From: Vibrio zhugei
GTDB lineage: Bacteria > Pseudomonadota > Gammaproteobacteria > Enterobacterales > Vibrionaceae
Length of the DNA: 64,000 bases
Direction of reading: 5' to 3'
NCBI RefSeq assembly: GCF_003716875.1
Contig: NZ_CP033078.1
Span: forward strand, 930,001-994,000
In this document: positions 35,403 through 44,424 of the stretch, piece after piece
Position numbering within the stretch: position 1 is the first letter of the stretch
Layout: every line of letters begins with the position of its first letter
Program-made: the position numbers and the translations under genes
Notes under the pieces: generated by a model
What the model was told of the DNA's origin: nothing
Database searches by the model: none
Seen by the model: only the letters and a program-made list of their open reading frames with translations

Positions 35403-35812
35403 AAAAAAACTCTTTCGAATGGTTATGCTAATGAATTGGTGTAAGGATAGAAAAATATGGTAAGCACTCTACCTTAAACATAGTGATTTATCGAGTTTGG
35501 AAAGTAATTCTTTGCGTAAAAATCGACATTAAACCGGTTTTTATAGCGTTAAATATTAAAAATTCTTGTATCTATAATAGAAGTTACTATTCCGATTGTT
35601 TTGCACTAAATGGCATAATTATCTAAATTTATAAGGGGTTTATGTCAATCTCATTCATTGGTAACTGTGCTCTTGACTGGGAAAAATCGCTGCATTGTAT
35701 GGCGTGTTTCCTTTCATCTTCTGTTTGGTCATGAGATATTCGTGGTTGAGATTTTGTTGAGAATCCCTTATAGATGGGTAAACCAATAACAAAGAACATG
35801 GAGAAGTCGAGA
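35403..35812. other. Control region between nhaC and asd
   Basis: 410 bp, AT-rich in the middle. I looked for a lysine riboswitch before asd and did not find its conserved elements. A 30-codon frame at 35642-35734 has no convincing support. Confidence 0.45.
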
Positions 35813-36928
35813 ATGAAAGTAGGTCTTGTAGGTTGGCGCGGCATGGTCGGGTCGGTATTAATGCAGCGTATGGTAGAAGAAGGGGATTTCCAACATATTG
35901 AACCGACTTTCTTTAGTACCTCACAAGTGGGGGGAGTGGCACCGAATTACGGCAAAGAAGCCGGAACGCTGCAAGACGCGTTTGATATTGATAGCTTAAA
36001 ACATCTTGATGCTATCATTACTTGCCAAGGCGGCAGCTATACTGAAAAAGTGTATCCGCAACTTCGTCAGGCGGGCTGGAAAGGCTATTGGATTGATGCC
36101 GCATCGACATTGCGTATGGTGGATGAGTCGATTATCACGTTGGATCCGGTAAACTTAACGCAAATTCAACAAGGCATTCATCATGGCAAGAAAACATTTG
36201 TCGGCGGTAACTGCACCGTCAGCCTAATGCTAATGGGGTTAGGTGGCTTGTTTGATAAAGGGCTGGTGGAGTGGACCAGTGCGATGACGTATCAGGCAGC
36301 ATCGGGATCGGGTGCCAAGAATATGCGTGAATTGATCACTCAAATGGGGGTGATTGCGGATTCTGTCAGCTCTGAGCTCGCCAACCCAGCCAGTTCCATT
36401 CTCACCATTGATCGCAAAGTCGCGGAAACCATGCGCTCCTCTTCTTTTCCAACCCAAGAGTTTGGCGTACCACTTGCAGGCTCGCTAATCCCTTGGATCG
36501 ATGTCAAGCGTGATGATGGTCAAAGCAAAGAAGAATGGAAAGGCGGCGTCGAAGCCAATAAGATCCTTGGATTGCAAGACTCACCAGTGCCAATCGATGG
36601 AACTTGTGTCCGTGTGGGAGCGATGCGCTGTCATTCGCAAGCATTGACGATTAAGCTTAAGCAAAATGTCCCTATGGATGAGATCGAAGATATTATCGCA
36701 TCTCATAATGAGTGGGCGACGGTGGTGCCAAATGAGCGCAGTATCACAGAGCAGCATCTATCGCCTGCAAAAGTAACCGGGACTTTGTCAGTTCCTGTTG
36801 GGCGCCTGCGCAAAATGAAAATGGGGGATGACTTTTTGAATGCCTTCACCGTTGGCGACCAATTATTATGGGGCGCTGCGGAGCCATTACGCCGGACATT
36901 GCGTATTATCTTGGCAGAGAAGTCGTAA
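35813..36928 (+). CDS. asd: Aspartate-semialdehyde dehydrogenase
   Basis: 371 residues from the ATG at 35813, which gives the standard start [20 protein letters not shown] (NADP-binding loop); an upstream in-frame ATG would add 13 non-conserved residues. The catalytic Cys is in [31 protein letters not shown] carries the conserved active-site His. It reduces aspartyl phosphate to the semialdehyde for lysine, threonine, methionine and diaminopimelate synthesis. Single gene; a terminator follows. Confidence 0.95.
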   Translation: MKVGLVGWRGMVGSVLMQRMVEEGDFQHIEPTFFSTSQVGGVAPNYGKEAGTLQDAFDIDSLKHLDAIITCQGGSYTEKVYPQLRQAGWKGYWIDAASTLRMVDESIITLDPVNLTQIQQGIHHGKKTFVGGNCTVSLMLMGLGGLFDKGLVEWTSAMTYQAASGSGAKNMRELITQMGVIADSVSSELANPASSILTIDRKVAETMRSSSFPTQEFGVPLAGSLIPWIDVKRDDGQSKEEWKGGVEANKILGLQDSPVPIDGTCVRVGAMRCHSQALTIKLKQNVPMDEIEDIIASHNEWATVVPNERSITEQHLSPAKVTGTLSVPVGRLRKMKMGDDFLNAFTVGDQLLWGAAEPLRRTLRIILAEKS

Positions 36929-36951
36929 TGTAATAATGCCGTTTTGATAGC

Positions 36952-36983
36952 AAAAGCGTCGACCTTGGTCGGCGCTTTTTTCT
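36952..36983 (+). terminator. Rho-independent terminator after asd
   Basis: AAAAGCGTCGACC-TTG-GTCGGCGCTTTT followed by TT. Confidence 0.85.
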
Positions 36984-37008
36984 TAGGATGGTGGATCATA
37001 GTAAGGGA

Positions 37009-37650
37009 TTATCCAGACAGGCCGGGCAACAAATTATTTAATCCATTGGTAATAAATTCAACCCCGAGTGCGGCGAGGATTAACCCCATGATCCGAGTGA
37101 TGACGTTGATGCCTGTTTGGCCGAGAAAGCGGACAATAAATGGCGCAGAACGAAATAACGCCCAACACCCAAAACAAAACACACTGATTGTTATGACGAT
37201 CCCGAACAAATCTAAGGTTGTAGGATAGCGCGATCCGTACACAATCGTAGAGCTAATGGCACCAGGTCCGGCCATGAGTGGCATCGCGAGGGGTACCACA
37301 CCCACCTGCTCACGACTGATGGACTCATTTTTTTCTTGTTTATTTTGTTTATCTTCTCCCAATTTCCCACTCATCATAGAAAACGCGATACTGATTAACA
37401 GCAGGCCACCGGCGACACGAAAGGCATCGAGAGAGATACTGAACATATCTAATAAAAATTGCCCGCCTAATAGCGAACAGATAAGAATAATGGCAACAGA
37501 GAGGTTGGCTGTGCGTGCAGTTTTGCTCCGCTCATCGTGTTCCATGTGGCTGGTTAAAGACACAAAAATAGGCATGATTCCAATGGGATTGACGGTCGCC
37601 AACAAGCCCAGAAAAAAATGTAAAAAGATGGAGAAGTCGTTATATGCCAT
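37009..37650 (-). CDS. MarC-family inner-membrane protein (YchE-like)
   Basis: 213 residues with six predicted membrane helices: FLHFFLGLLATVNPIGIMPIFVSLT, FSISLDAFRVAGGLLLISIAFSMM, VPLAMPLMAGPGAISSTIVYGS and LGQTGINVITRIMGLILAALGVEFITNGL are MarC signatures. The function is unknown; members are not proven drug exporters. It is divergent from adhE, and in E. coli the homologue ychE is also next to adhE, which supports YchE orthology. Confidence 0.9.
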   Translation of the reverse strand: MAYNDFSIFLHFFLGLLATVNPIGIMPIFVSLTSHMEHDERSKTARTANLSVAIILICSLLGGQFLLDMFSISLDAFRVAGGLLLISIAFSMMSGKLGEDKQNKQEKNESISREQVGVVPLAMPLMAGPGAISSTIVYGSRYPTTLDLFGIVITISVFCFGCWALFRSAPFIVRFLGQTGINVITRIMGLILAALGVEFITNGLNNLLPGLSG

Positions 37651-38231
37651 GATCCTACTCTAATGAAGGAAGTAAACACGAAAATGTGCGGGTAATGTAA
37701 GCGAAATAGCGCATGATAACGAATGAAAAAAATTGTAGTAAATTATCAATAAAGCATTAAAAAAAGTAATGCGAGATTTGAAAGAGAGAGACAATTGTCA
37801 TTTTGTGCGTAAGGCAGGATAAACGAGAATTTTTTTTGACCAAAAGCCGCGATCAGTGTTGTTATAATCATCCAGTGGCACATACACAATGTAGTGCGAA
37901 TGGAGAGAAGCGAGAGTTTGAAATTTTTTTACAACTGCTCGTAATTCTCTAACTTAATTGAGGATTTTTAACAAAAATTAATGAATTTCATAGAGATAAA
38001 TAACCTTAAAAAACATGTGGTTAGTGGGTTTTTTTGCAGGGTGAAAATAATGTCACTTTTTAATCAGTCAAACTGATCCAAATCAATTTTATTGCGTGTA
38101 TTCACGTCTATACTCACCACATGAAAGCCGTTTATTAAGTGTTCGAAGGCGTAAAACATCCAGAAATCGGGATGTGAACGTAAAAGACTTACTAAAAAGT
38201 TTTTAACTATTTTTGATTTAGGAGATCTAAT
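37651..38231 (+). other. Long control region between marC and adhE
   Basis: 581 bp without a gene, consistent with a complex adhE promoter and a long leader. It contains the FNR-type site at 38073-38086. AGGAG before the ATG at 38232 is the adhE ribosome binding site. Confidence 0.6.
38073..38114 (+). promoter_or_regulatory. FNR-type site and -10 element of adhE
   Basis: CTGAT-CCAA-ATCAA (38073-38086) matches nine of ten bases of the FNR consensus TTGAT-N4-ATCAA. TATACT (38109-38114) would start transcription near 38121, placing the site at about -41.5, the class II activator position. Anaerobic activation is expected for a fermentative gene. Confidence 0.6.
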
Positions 38232-40979
38232 ATGGCTGTAACTAACTTAGCTGAACTCGATGCTCTTGTGGCACGTGTGAAAAAAGCTCAAGCAGAATTC
38301 GCCACTTATTCGCAAGAACAAGTCGATAAAATATTCCGTGCGGCTTCACTTGCGGCAAACCAAGCGCGTATCCCGCTCGCTCAGCAAGCTGTTGCTGAGT
38401 CTGGCATGGGGATTGTGGAAGACAAAGTGATTAAAAACCACTTCGCCTCAGAATATATTTACAACAAATACAAAGATGAACAAACCTGTGGTGTGTTAGA
38501 AGAAGACGACAGCATGGGCACCATGACCATCGCTGAGCCTGTTGGCATTATTTGCGGTATTGTTCCAACCACTAACCCAACCTCAACTGCGATTTTTAAG
38601 TCACTCATTTCTTTGAAAACTCGTAACGGTATTATCTTTTCTCCACACCCACGAGCGAAACACTCCACCAATGATGCAGCGAAACTTGTGCTAGATGCTG
38701 CGGTTGCCGCAGGGGCACCCAAAGACATCATCGGTTGGATTGATGAACCTTCGGTTGAGCTGTCTAATGCATTGATGCGTCATGAAGACCTCGCATTGAT
38801 TCTCGCCACTGGTGGCCCAGGTATGGTGAAAGCGGCTTACTCTTCAGGTAAACCTGCCATTGGTGTGGGTGCTGGTAATGTGCCTGTCGTGATTGATGAA
38901 ACGGCGGATATCAAACGTGCGGTTGCCTCTGTATTGATGTCTAAAACATTTGATAACGGTGTCGTGTGTGCCTCTGAGCAAGCAGTCATTGTTGTTGATG
39001 AAGTTTACGAGCAAGTGAAAGAGCGTTTTGCTTCTCATAAAGGCTATGTGCTTAGCAAAGATGAAGCAGCGAAAGTACGTGATGTACTGCTTATCGATGG
39101 CGCTCTTAACGCGAAGATTGTTGGTCAGCCAGCTACGAAAATTGCTGAAATGGCAAACATTACCGTACCTTCTGATACCAAAGTCCTGATTGGTGAAGGT
39201 TTACACGGTAAAGTGACAACGGAAGATGCTTTTGCGCATGAAAAACTGTCGCCAACATTGGGTATGTTCCGTGCGGTTGATTTTGAAGATGCGGTAGCTC
39301 AAGCGGTGCACATGGTTGAGATTGGTGGCATCGGTCATACATCGGGTCTCTACACCAACCAAGACAGAAACCAAGACCGTATTTTGTATTTTGGTGACAA
39401 ATTAAAAACCGCTCGTATTTTGATCAATATCCCAACGACTCATGGCGGTATTGGTGATTTATATAACTTCAATATTGCACCATCACTGACGCTCGGTTGT
39501 GGCTCTTGGGGTGGGAACTCTATTTCTGAAAACGTGGGTCCTAAACACCTCATCAACAAAAAGATTGTTGCAAAACGAGCAGAAAATATGTTGTGGCACA
39601 AACTTCCAAAATCTATCTACTTTCGCCGCGGTGCACTGCCTGTAGCTTTGTCTGATTTAGAAGACAAAAAACGTGCGTTCTTAGTGACCGACCGTTACTT
39701 GTTCAACAATGGCTATGCTGATGAAATTGTTGCTTTATTGAAAGCACAAGGCATGGAAGTGCAAACCTTCTACGAAGTCGAAGCGGATCCAACCTTATCC
39801 ATCGTACGTAAAGGTGCGGAGCAAATGAACAGCTTCAAGCCTGACGTGATTCTAGCGCTGGGCGGTGGGTCACCGATGGATGCTGCGAAAATTATGTGGG
39901 TAATGTACGAACACCCAGAAACCGAGTTTGAAGAATTGGCAATGCGCTTTATGGATATCCGTAAACGTATTTACAAATTCCCTAAAATGGGTAAAAAAGC
40001 GGAACTGGTGTGTATTACTACGACGTCAGGCACAGGTTCAGAAGTGACCCCATTTGCTGTGGTAACCGATGATGAAACTGGCGCGAAATACCCGCTAGCT
40101 GATTACGAAATCACGCCAAACATGGCTATTGTGGATGCGAACTTAGTCATGAACATGCCAAAATCGTTAACAGCGTTTGGTGGTTATGATGCAGTGGTTC
40201 ACTCATTAGAAGCGTACGTTTCTGTGATGTCGAGTGAATACTCTGATGGTCAAGCATTACAAGCTTTGAAACTGTTAAAAGAGTATCTGCCATCAAGCTA
40301 TGCCAATGGCGCGAATGACCCTATTGCTCGTGAACGTGTACACAATGCCGCGACGATCGCCGGTATTGCCTTTGCCAACGCGTTCTTAGGTGTCTGTCAC
40401 TCAATGGCCCATAAACTGGGTGCTGAGTTCCACATTCCGCATGGTTTAGCGAACGCGCTATTGATGGAAAACGTCGTACGTTACAACGCGAACGATAACC
40501 CAACAAAACAAGCAGCGTTCTCTCAATATGACCGCCCACAAGCGCGTCGTCGTTATGCCGAAGTCGCTGAGCATCTTGGCCTTGTAAAAGAAGGCGCACA
40601 TACTGCTGAGAAAATTCAAGCTCTACTATCTTGGTTGCATGAATTGAAAGCTGCATTAGACATTCCAATGTCAATTCAAGCGGTTGGCGTGAATGAAGCC
40701 GACTTCTTTGCCAAACTTGATGAGTTAGCGGTGGAAGCGTTTGATGACCAATGTACCGGTGCGAACCCACGTTACCCATTAATTAGTGAGTTGAAAGAGG
40801 TCTTGATTGCGTCTTACTACGGTAATGCTTATGTCGAAGGCGAAACCTTTGAAGGCACAACGGTTATTAAGAAAAAAGCCGACCAAGTTGCCGCGGTAAA
40901 ACGCGCTCATGAAGAAGCGAAAGCGCAGAAAGCAGAGAAACAACAACCTGCTGCTAAGAAAAATAAAAGCGAAGCCTAA
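38232..40979 (+). CDS. adhE: Bifunctional acetaldehyde-CoA / alcohol dehydrogenase
   Basis: 915 residues. The N-terminal acetylating aldehyde dehydrogenase half (about 1-440) has the catalytic Cys in FDNGVVCASEQAVIV. The C-terminal iron-dependent alcohol dehydrogenase half (about 455-870) has GGGSPMDAAKIMW and the metal-binding SHSMAHKLGAEFHIPHG. It reduces acetyl-CoA through acetaldehyde to ethanol with two NADH and forms spirosomes in other bacteria. A charged tail (AHEEAKAQKAEKQQPAAKK) extends beyond E. coli AdhE (891). Single gene with terminator. Confidence 0.97.
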   Translation: MAVTNLAELDALVARVKKAQAEFATYSQEQVDKIFRAASLAANQARIPLAQQAVAESGMGIVEDKVIKNHFASEYIYNKYKDEQTCGVLEEDDSMGTMTIAEPVGIICGIVPTTNPTSTAIFKSLISLKTRNGIIFSPHPRAKHSTNDAAKLVLDAAVAAGAPKDIIGWIDEPSVELSNALMRHEDLALILATGGPGMVKAAYSSGKPAIGVGAGNVPVVIDETADIKRAVASVLMSKTFDNGVVCASEQAVIVVDEVYEQVKERFASHKGYVLSKDEAAKVRDVLLIDGALNAKIVGQPATKIAEMANITVPSDTKVLIGEGLHGKVTTEDAFAHEKLSPTLGMFRAVDFEDAVAQAVHMVEIGGIGHTSGLYTNQDRNQDRILYFGDKLKTARILINIPTTHGGIGDLYNFNIAPSLTLGCGSWGGNSISENVGPKHLINKKIVAKRAENMLWHKLPKSIYFRRGALPVALSDLEDKKRAFLVTDRYLFNNGYADEIVALLKAQGMEVQTFYEVEADPTLSIVRKGAEQMNSFKPDVILALGGGSPMDAAKIMWVMYEHPETEFEELAMRFMDIRKRIYKFPKMGKKAELVCITTTSGTGSEVTPFAVVTDDETGAKYPLADYEITPNMAIVDANLVMNMPKSLTAFGGYDAVVHSLEAYVSVMSSEYSDGQALQALKLLKEYLPSSYANGANDPIARERVHNAATIAGIAFANAFLGVCHSMAHKLGAEFHIPHGLANALLMENVVRYNANDNPTKQAAFSQYDRPQARRRYAEVAEHLGLVKEGAHTAEKIQALLSWLHELKAALDIPMSIQAVGVNEADFFAKLDELAVEAFDDQCTGANPRYPLISELKEVLIASYYGNAYVEGETFEGTTVIKKKADQVAAVKRAHEEAKAQKAEKQQPAAKKNKSEA

Positions 40980-41000
40980 GCGCACTTAGGTTTATGATGC

Positions 41001-41036
41001 AAAAAGCCCCGCTGCCGAGCAGCGGGGCTTTTTTAT
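41001..41036. terminator. Bidirectional terminator between adhE and sulP
   Basis: AAAAAGCCCCGCTGC-CGA-GCAGCGGGGCTTTTTT, downstream of adhE on plus and of the SulP gene on minus. Confidence 0.92.
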
Positions 41037-41196
41037 TGGATGGTGTTGACGTCGTCTTTGCCACCGTTGTGAAAGTATGTTTGCAATGGGTAGTTCAACA
41101 AGGCGTTGATCTACCCATTCTACGATAGCGACGATTGATAAGAGGAATGCGCTTGCGCTGCTCCTACCCATCAACCCCACAGAAGGTGCCGCTAGG

Positions 41197-42756
41197 TTAA
41201 CCAGCTAACGAGTTGGTCACCACTTTATAGATAGGGTCTTCTTCATTGTTGACTTCGACTAAGCTGCCCGCTTTTTTCAATAGGGCACGGCAATCTTTAC
41301 TTAGGTGACGTAAATGAATGACTTTCCATTGTGAAGAGTAGCGTTCTGCCACGGTCTCAATCGCTTCAATGGCGGAATGGTCCACCACACGAGAGCGCGC
41401 AAAATCGATGACCACTTCTTTCGGGTCGTTATCAGCATCAAAAATTTCGGTGAAATTCGCCGCTGAACTGAAGAAGATTGGTCCGTCAATTTTGTAGGTT
41501 TTCACGCCAGCTTCATCCGTTTCTTGTTTGGCGTAGATATGCTTGGCGTGTTGCCATGCAAACATTAACGCTGAAGCGATGACGCCAATACCCACCGCCA
41601 TGGCAAGGTCGGTAAACACCGTGATGACAGTAACGAGTACAATCAAGAAAAAGTCTTGCTTAGGCACACGGCGTGCGAGTGAGAAAGTCGCCCATTCAAA
41701 TGTTCCAATCACCACCATGAACATCACACCGACCAAGGCGGCTAAAGGAATCATCTCGATCAGTGACGAGGTGAATAGAATGAACATTAATAGAGCAATG
41801 GCAGCGGTAATACCCGATAAACGACCACGACCGCCAGAATTAATGTTGATCATTGACTGGCCAATCATGGCACAGCCACCCATAGCACCAAAGAATGAAC
41901 AACTGACGTTTGCAATGCCTTGTCCGATACATTCGCGATTTGATTTTCCGCGAGTGTTAGTCATTTCATCAATGACGGTAAGGGTCAGTAAGGATTCAAT
42001 CAAACCAACGCCAGCAAGGATCACTGAGTAAGGTGCGATAATTTGTAACGTTTCCCAAGTAAGAGGGACATCGGGAATCGAGAAAGACGGCAAATTACCA
42101 GCCATCGTGGCATTGTCGTTGCCAGTCATTGATCGTAGGAAATCGACAACGGTGCGCGTATCCAAATGGAAGAAATGTACGATCAGAGTAATCACAACAA
42201 TCGCCGCTAAAGAGGCTGGCACTGCAGAGGTCAGTTTAGGCAAAAAGTGAATAATGGCCATGGTCAATAAGACTAAGCCCAGCATGATAAGCAATTTCTC
42301 TTGGCCAAGCCAATGCATTGCGCCGTCAGCGCCTGGGACTTTAAATTGTCCCAATTGAGCGAGAAAGATCACGATAGCCAGGCCGTTGACGAAGCCAATC
42401 ATCACCGGAGTCGGGACAATACGGATAAATTTACCGAGCTTAAAGACCCCGGCTAGAATTTGTAGGATACCGGCAAGGAGCACGGCGGCAAACAGATATT
42501 GGACACCGTGAACCGCGACTAAGCTCACCATCACGACCGCCATTGAGCCGGTTGCGCCAGAAATCATTCCTGGACGACCGCCAAAAATCGACGTCATCAA
42601 ACCGACAAGAAAAGCGGCATATAAGCCGACCATAGGTTCTACGCCCGCCACGAAAGCAAACGCGACCGCTTCAGGCACCAGTGCAAGTGCGACCGTTAAA
42701 CCAGACAGCACATCGTTTTTCACCGAGTGCTTAGTAAACTGCGGAAATTCAAACAT
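41197..42756 (-). CDS. SulP-family anion transporter with STAS domain
   Basis: 519 residues. The membrane part (about 1-400) has VLSGLTVALALVPEAVAFAFVAGVEPMVGLYAAF and IANVSCSFFGAMGGCAMIGQSMININSGGRGRLSG. The C-terminal STAS domain (about 415-510: TYKIDGPIFFSSAANFTEIFD ... VVIDFARSRVVDHSAIEAIE) is typical of SLC26/SulP proteins. Substrates in the family include sulfate, bicarbonate and dicarboxylates; the local context does not decide. An IS4 element lies about 200 bp upstream of the start. Confidence 0.93.
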   Translation of the reverse strand: MFEFPQFTKHSVKNDVLSGLTVALALVPEAVAFAFVAGVEPMVGLYAAFLVGLMTSIFGGRPGMISGATGSMAVVMVSLVAVHGVQYLFAAVLLAGILQILAGVFKLGKFIRIVPTPVMIGFVNGLAIVIFLAQLGQFKVPGADGAMHWLGQEKLLIMLGLVLLTMAIIHFLPKLTSAVPASLAAIVVITLIVHFFHLDTRTVVDFLRSMTGNDNATMAGNLPSFSIPDVPLTWETLQIIAPYSVILAGVGLIESLLTLTVIDEMTNTRGKSNRECIGQGIANVSCSFFGAMGGCAMIGQSMININSGGRGRLSGITAAIALLMFILFTSSLIEMIPLAALVGVMFMVVIGTFEWATFSLARRVPKQDFFLIVLVTVITVFTDLAMAVGIGVIASALMFAWQHAKHIYAKQETDEAGVKTYKIDGPIFFSSAANFTEIFDADNDPKEVVIDFARSRVVDHSAIEAIETVAERYSSQWKVIHLRHLSKDCRALLKKAGSLVEVNNEEDPIYKVVTNSLAG

Positions 42757-42957
42757 GTTGATTGTTTCTCATATAGTAAAAGGGGATTTTGCTAGCTGGC
42801 TATATACCGTTACAGTGTAGTGGATAACTGTGAAGTACACATGTCAGTAACAAGATAACAACTTGCAATAGAGGGCGCATGCTACAGAAATGTCGCGTGC
42901 AGTTCAATTATTGAGATATTGTATACAAAGAGTTCATAAAAAAAGGCTGCCTAATAG

Positions 42958-44389
42958 CATAATGCTTGTAAGTTAAGAGGCATTTAACATCTTTTAGAAG
43001 GCCTGGTCGCATAGCGACTGGGCCTTCTTTTTACTGCTCTTGGATAGCTTCGTTCTCTCCTTTCTGGCAGCGTAAAACTCTCAGCCATATCTAAGATGTA
43101 ATTCATCACCTCCGGGACCCTTCCCGGTGCCACTGACGGCAGTTGCTGTAATTGCCCTATTAAGAACAACGAAGCTTGTTTGAACCCTATCTGGTAAGGC
43201 ATGACCTTGTTTTGATCGTAAGCCATTTGGCACATCAAGAACCTAAGTAAGTTGTAAGCCAGCAGCATGCCCCATAATTCTTGTTCTACTAGCTCAGGCT
43301 TTTTACTTCTTAGGGTTAGGGTGTTTTGCAGCATATATTGCTTCATTTCTCGATAACCAAGTTCGATTTCCCACCGATGGCTATATAGCTCGGCTATGTC
43401 TTGCCCTGGGTAACGCAAGGGATCTGTCATTGAGGTTAATAACCGAACTTCCTTCCCCTTTATCGTCTTGGTGATTAATCGAGCCTCGAGTGTTTCTGGT
43501 GCATCGTGCCACTTCTTCTTCGCTTGTGGGGATAGCGTTAACTCAACCAGCTCTTGACCACGTCCTAATTGGCGAAGTGTCGTGTATTGCGCCCCTTTAC
43601 GCATGGGAATTAGCCAATGTCTTTCTGTCCCTGTTGTCTGCCAACGGTGTAAAAGCCCTAGCGCATAAAAACCTCTATCGAAGATAGTCAGGCTATTATC
43701 TGGTGATTGCTCTATGAGCTCCGTTGTTAGGTCCACTTCACTTGTTGATGTGGAATCGAACGAAGCGCTATTTAGAAGATGACTAGTCAGCTCCATGTGG
43801 CAGACCATGCGCACTTGAGGATATTCGGACGAGCACTTTTGATTCCGAGTCCGACTGAATGTCTCACCGTTTTCTTTCGTATCTGGCGTTCGCCAGACGA
43901 CGCCGTCGACAGCATGAAGCGTGAGTCCATGCCAGTCTGGATGAGGCGTTTTATCATGCCAAATCTTCTGTGTTTGAGTAAAAACGGATTTCATGACATC
44001 GGAGCCCAACCGTTGTCTGGCTTGGATGACGGCACTTGGAGCAACAAATGGCTTCTTACCTGGAAGGAGGATATCCAGTTTCGACACAACTTTCTCCATA
44101 GACAAGTGACGATATAAAGACATCCCAACGACACTCCATACCATCATCTCCATAGGCAATCTTCGTCTACGAACTGTGGTAATTCCGGTATCTTCTAAAC
44201 ATTGCGAAATGAGTTCAGGGGAAAGTAGGTCAGATAACCCCGAAAGTTGTTCAGCAGAAAATTTGTGTACTTGGTTAAGTGCTTGTCTTAAAAACATAAA
44301 AAAATCCGAGTGCATGAATACACTCGGATTTTGACACGTTAGATGGATCCTTCAACCGATCATTTTAGTCTTAACTGATCGGCATTATG
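42958..44389 (-). mobile_element. IS4-family insertion sequence
   Basis: 1432 bp. Inverted ends are CATAATGCTTGTAAGTTAAG (left) and CATAATGCCGATCAGTTAAG (right, read inward). CCTAATAG is duplicated at 42950-42957 and 44390-44397. It holds one intact transposase, transcribed in the same direction as rne and the SulP gene that flank it. Confidence 0.93.
42984..44315 (-). CDS. IS4-family transposase
   Basis: 443 residues. The N-terminal IS4 domain (LSDLLSPELISQCLEDTGITTVRRRRLPMEMMVWSVVGMSLYRHLSMEKVV) is followed by a DDE core: Asp in LHAVDGVVWRTPD, Asp in SLTIFDRGFYALG, and Glu in the YREMK-type motif HRWEIELGYREMKQYM. Length and frame are intact, so the element may be active. Confidence 0.97.
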   Translation of the reverse strand: MHSDFFMFLRQALNQVHKFSAEQLSGLSDLLSPELISQCLEDTGITTVRRRRLPMEMMVWSVVGMSLYRHLSMEKVVSKLDILLPGKKPFVAPSAVIQARQRLGSDVMKSVFTQTQKIWHDKTPHPDWHGLTLHAVDGVVWRTPDTKENGETFSRTRNQKCSSEYPQVRMVCHMELTSHLLNSASFDSTSTSEVDLTTELIEQSPDNSLTIFDRGFYALGLLHRWQTTGTERHWLIPMRKGAQYTTLRQLGRGQELVELTLSPQAKKKWHDAPETLEARLITKTIKGKEVRLLTSMTDPLRYPGQDIAELYSHRWEIELGYREMKQYMLQNTLTLRSKKPELVEQELWGMLLAYNLLRFLMCQMAYDQNKVMPYQIGFKQASLFLIGQLQQLPSVAPGRVPEVMNYILDMAESFTLPERRERSYPRAVKRRPSRYATRPSKRC

Positions 44390-44424
44390 CCTAATAGCAG
44401 CCTTTTTATTCTCTCTAATGGCGG

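Larger units (their letters stand above)
42938..44407 (-). terminator. Terminator downstream of rne, split in its loop by the IS4 element
   Basis: Outside the element the flanks read AAAAAAAGGCTG-CCTAATAG (42938-42957) and CCTAATAG-CAGCCTTTTT (44390-44407). With the element and one CCTAATAG removed they form AAAAAGGCTG-CCTAATAG-CAGCCTTTTT, a bidirectional rho-independent terminator just after rne. The arms are now about 1.4 kb apart. Confidence 0.85.

Noticed and set aside
35642-35734. 30-codon frame before asd, possible leader peptide
   Set aside because: No run of regulatory amino-acid codons and no attenuator hairpin after it.
35403-35812. Possible lysine riboswitch before asd
   Set aside because: The conserved core elements of the riboswitch are not visible.
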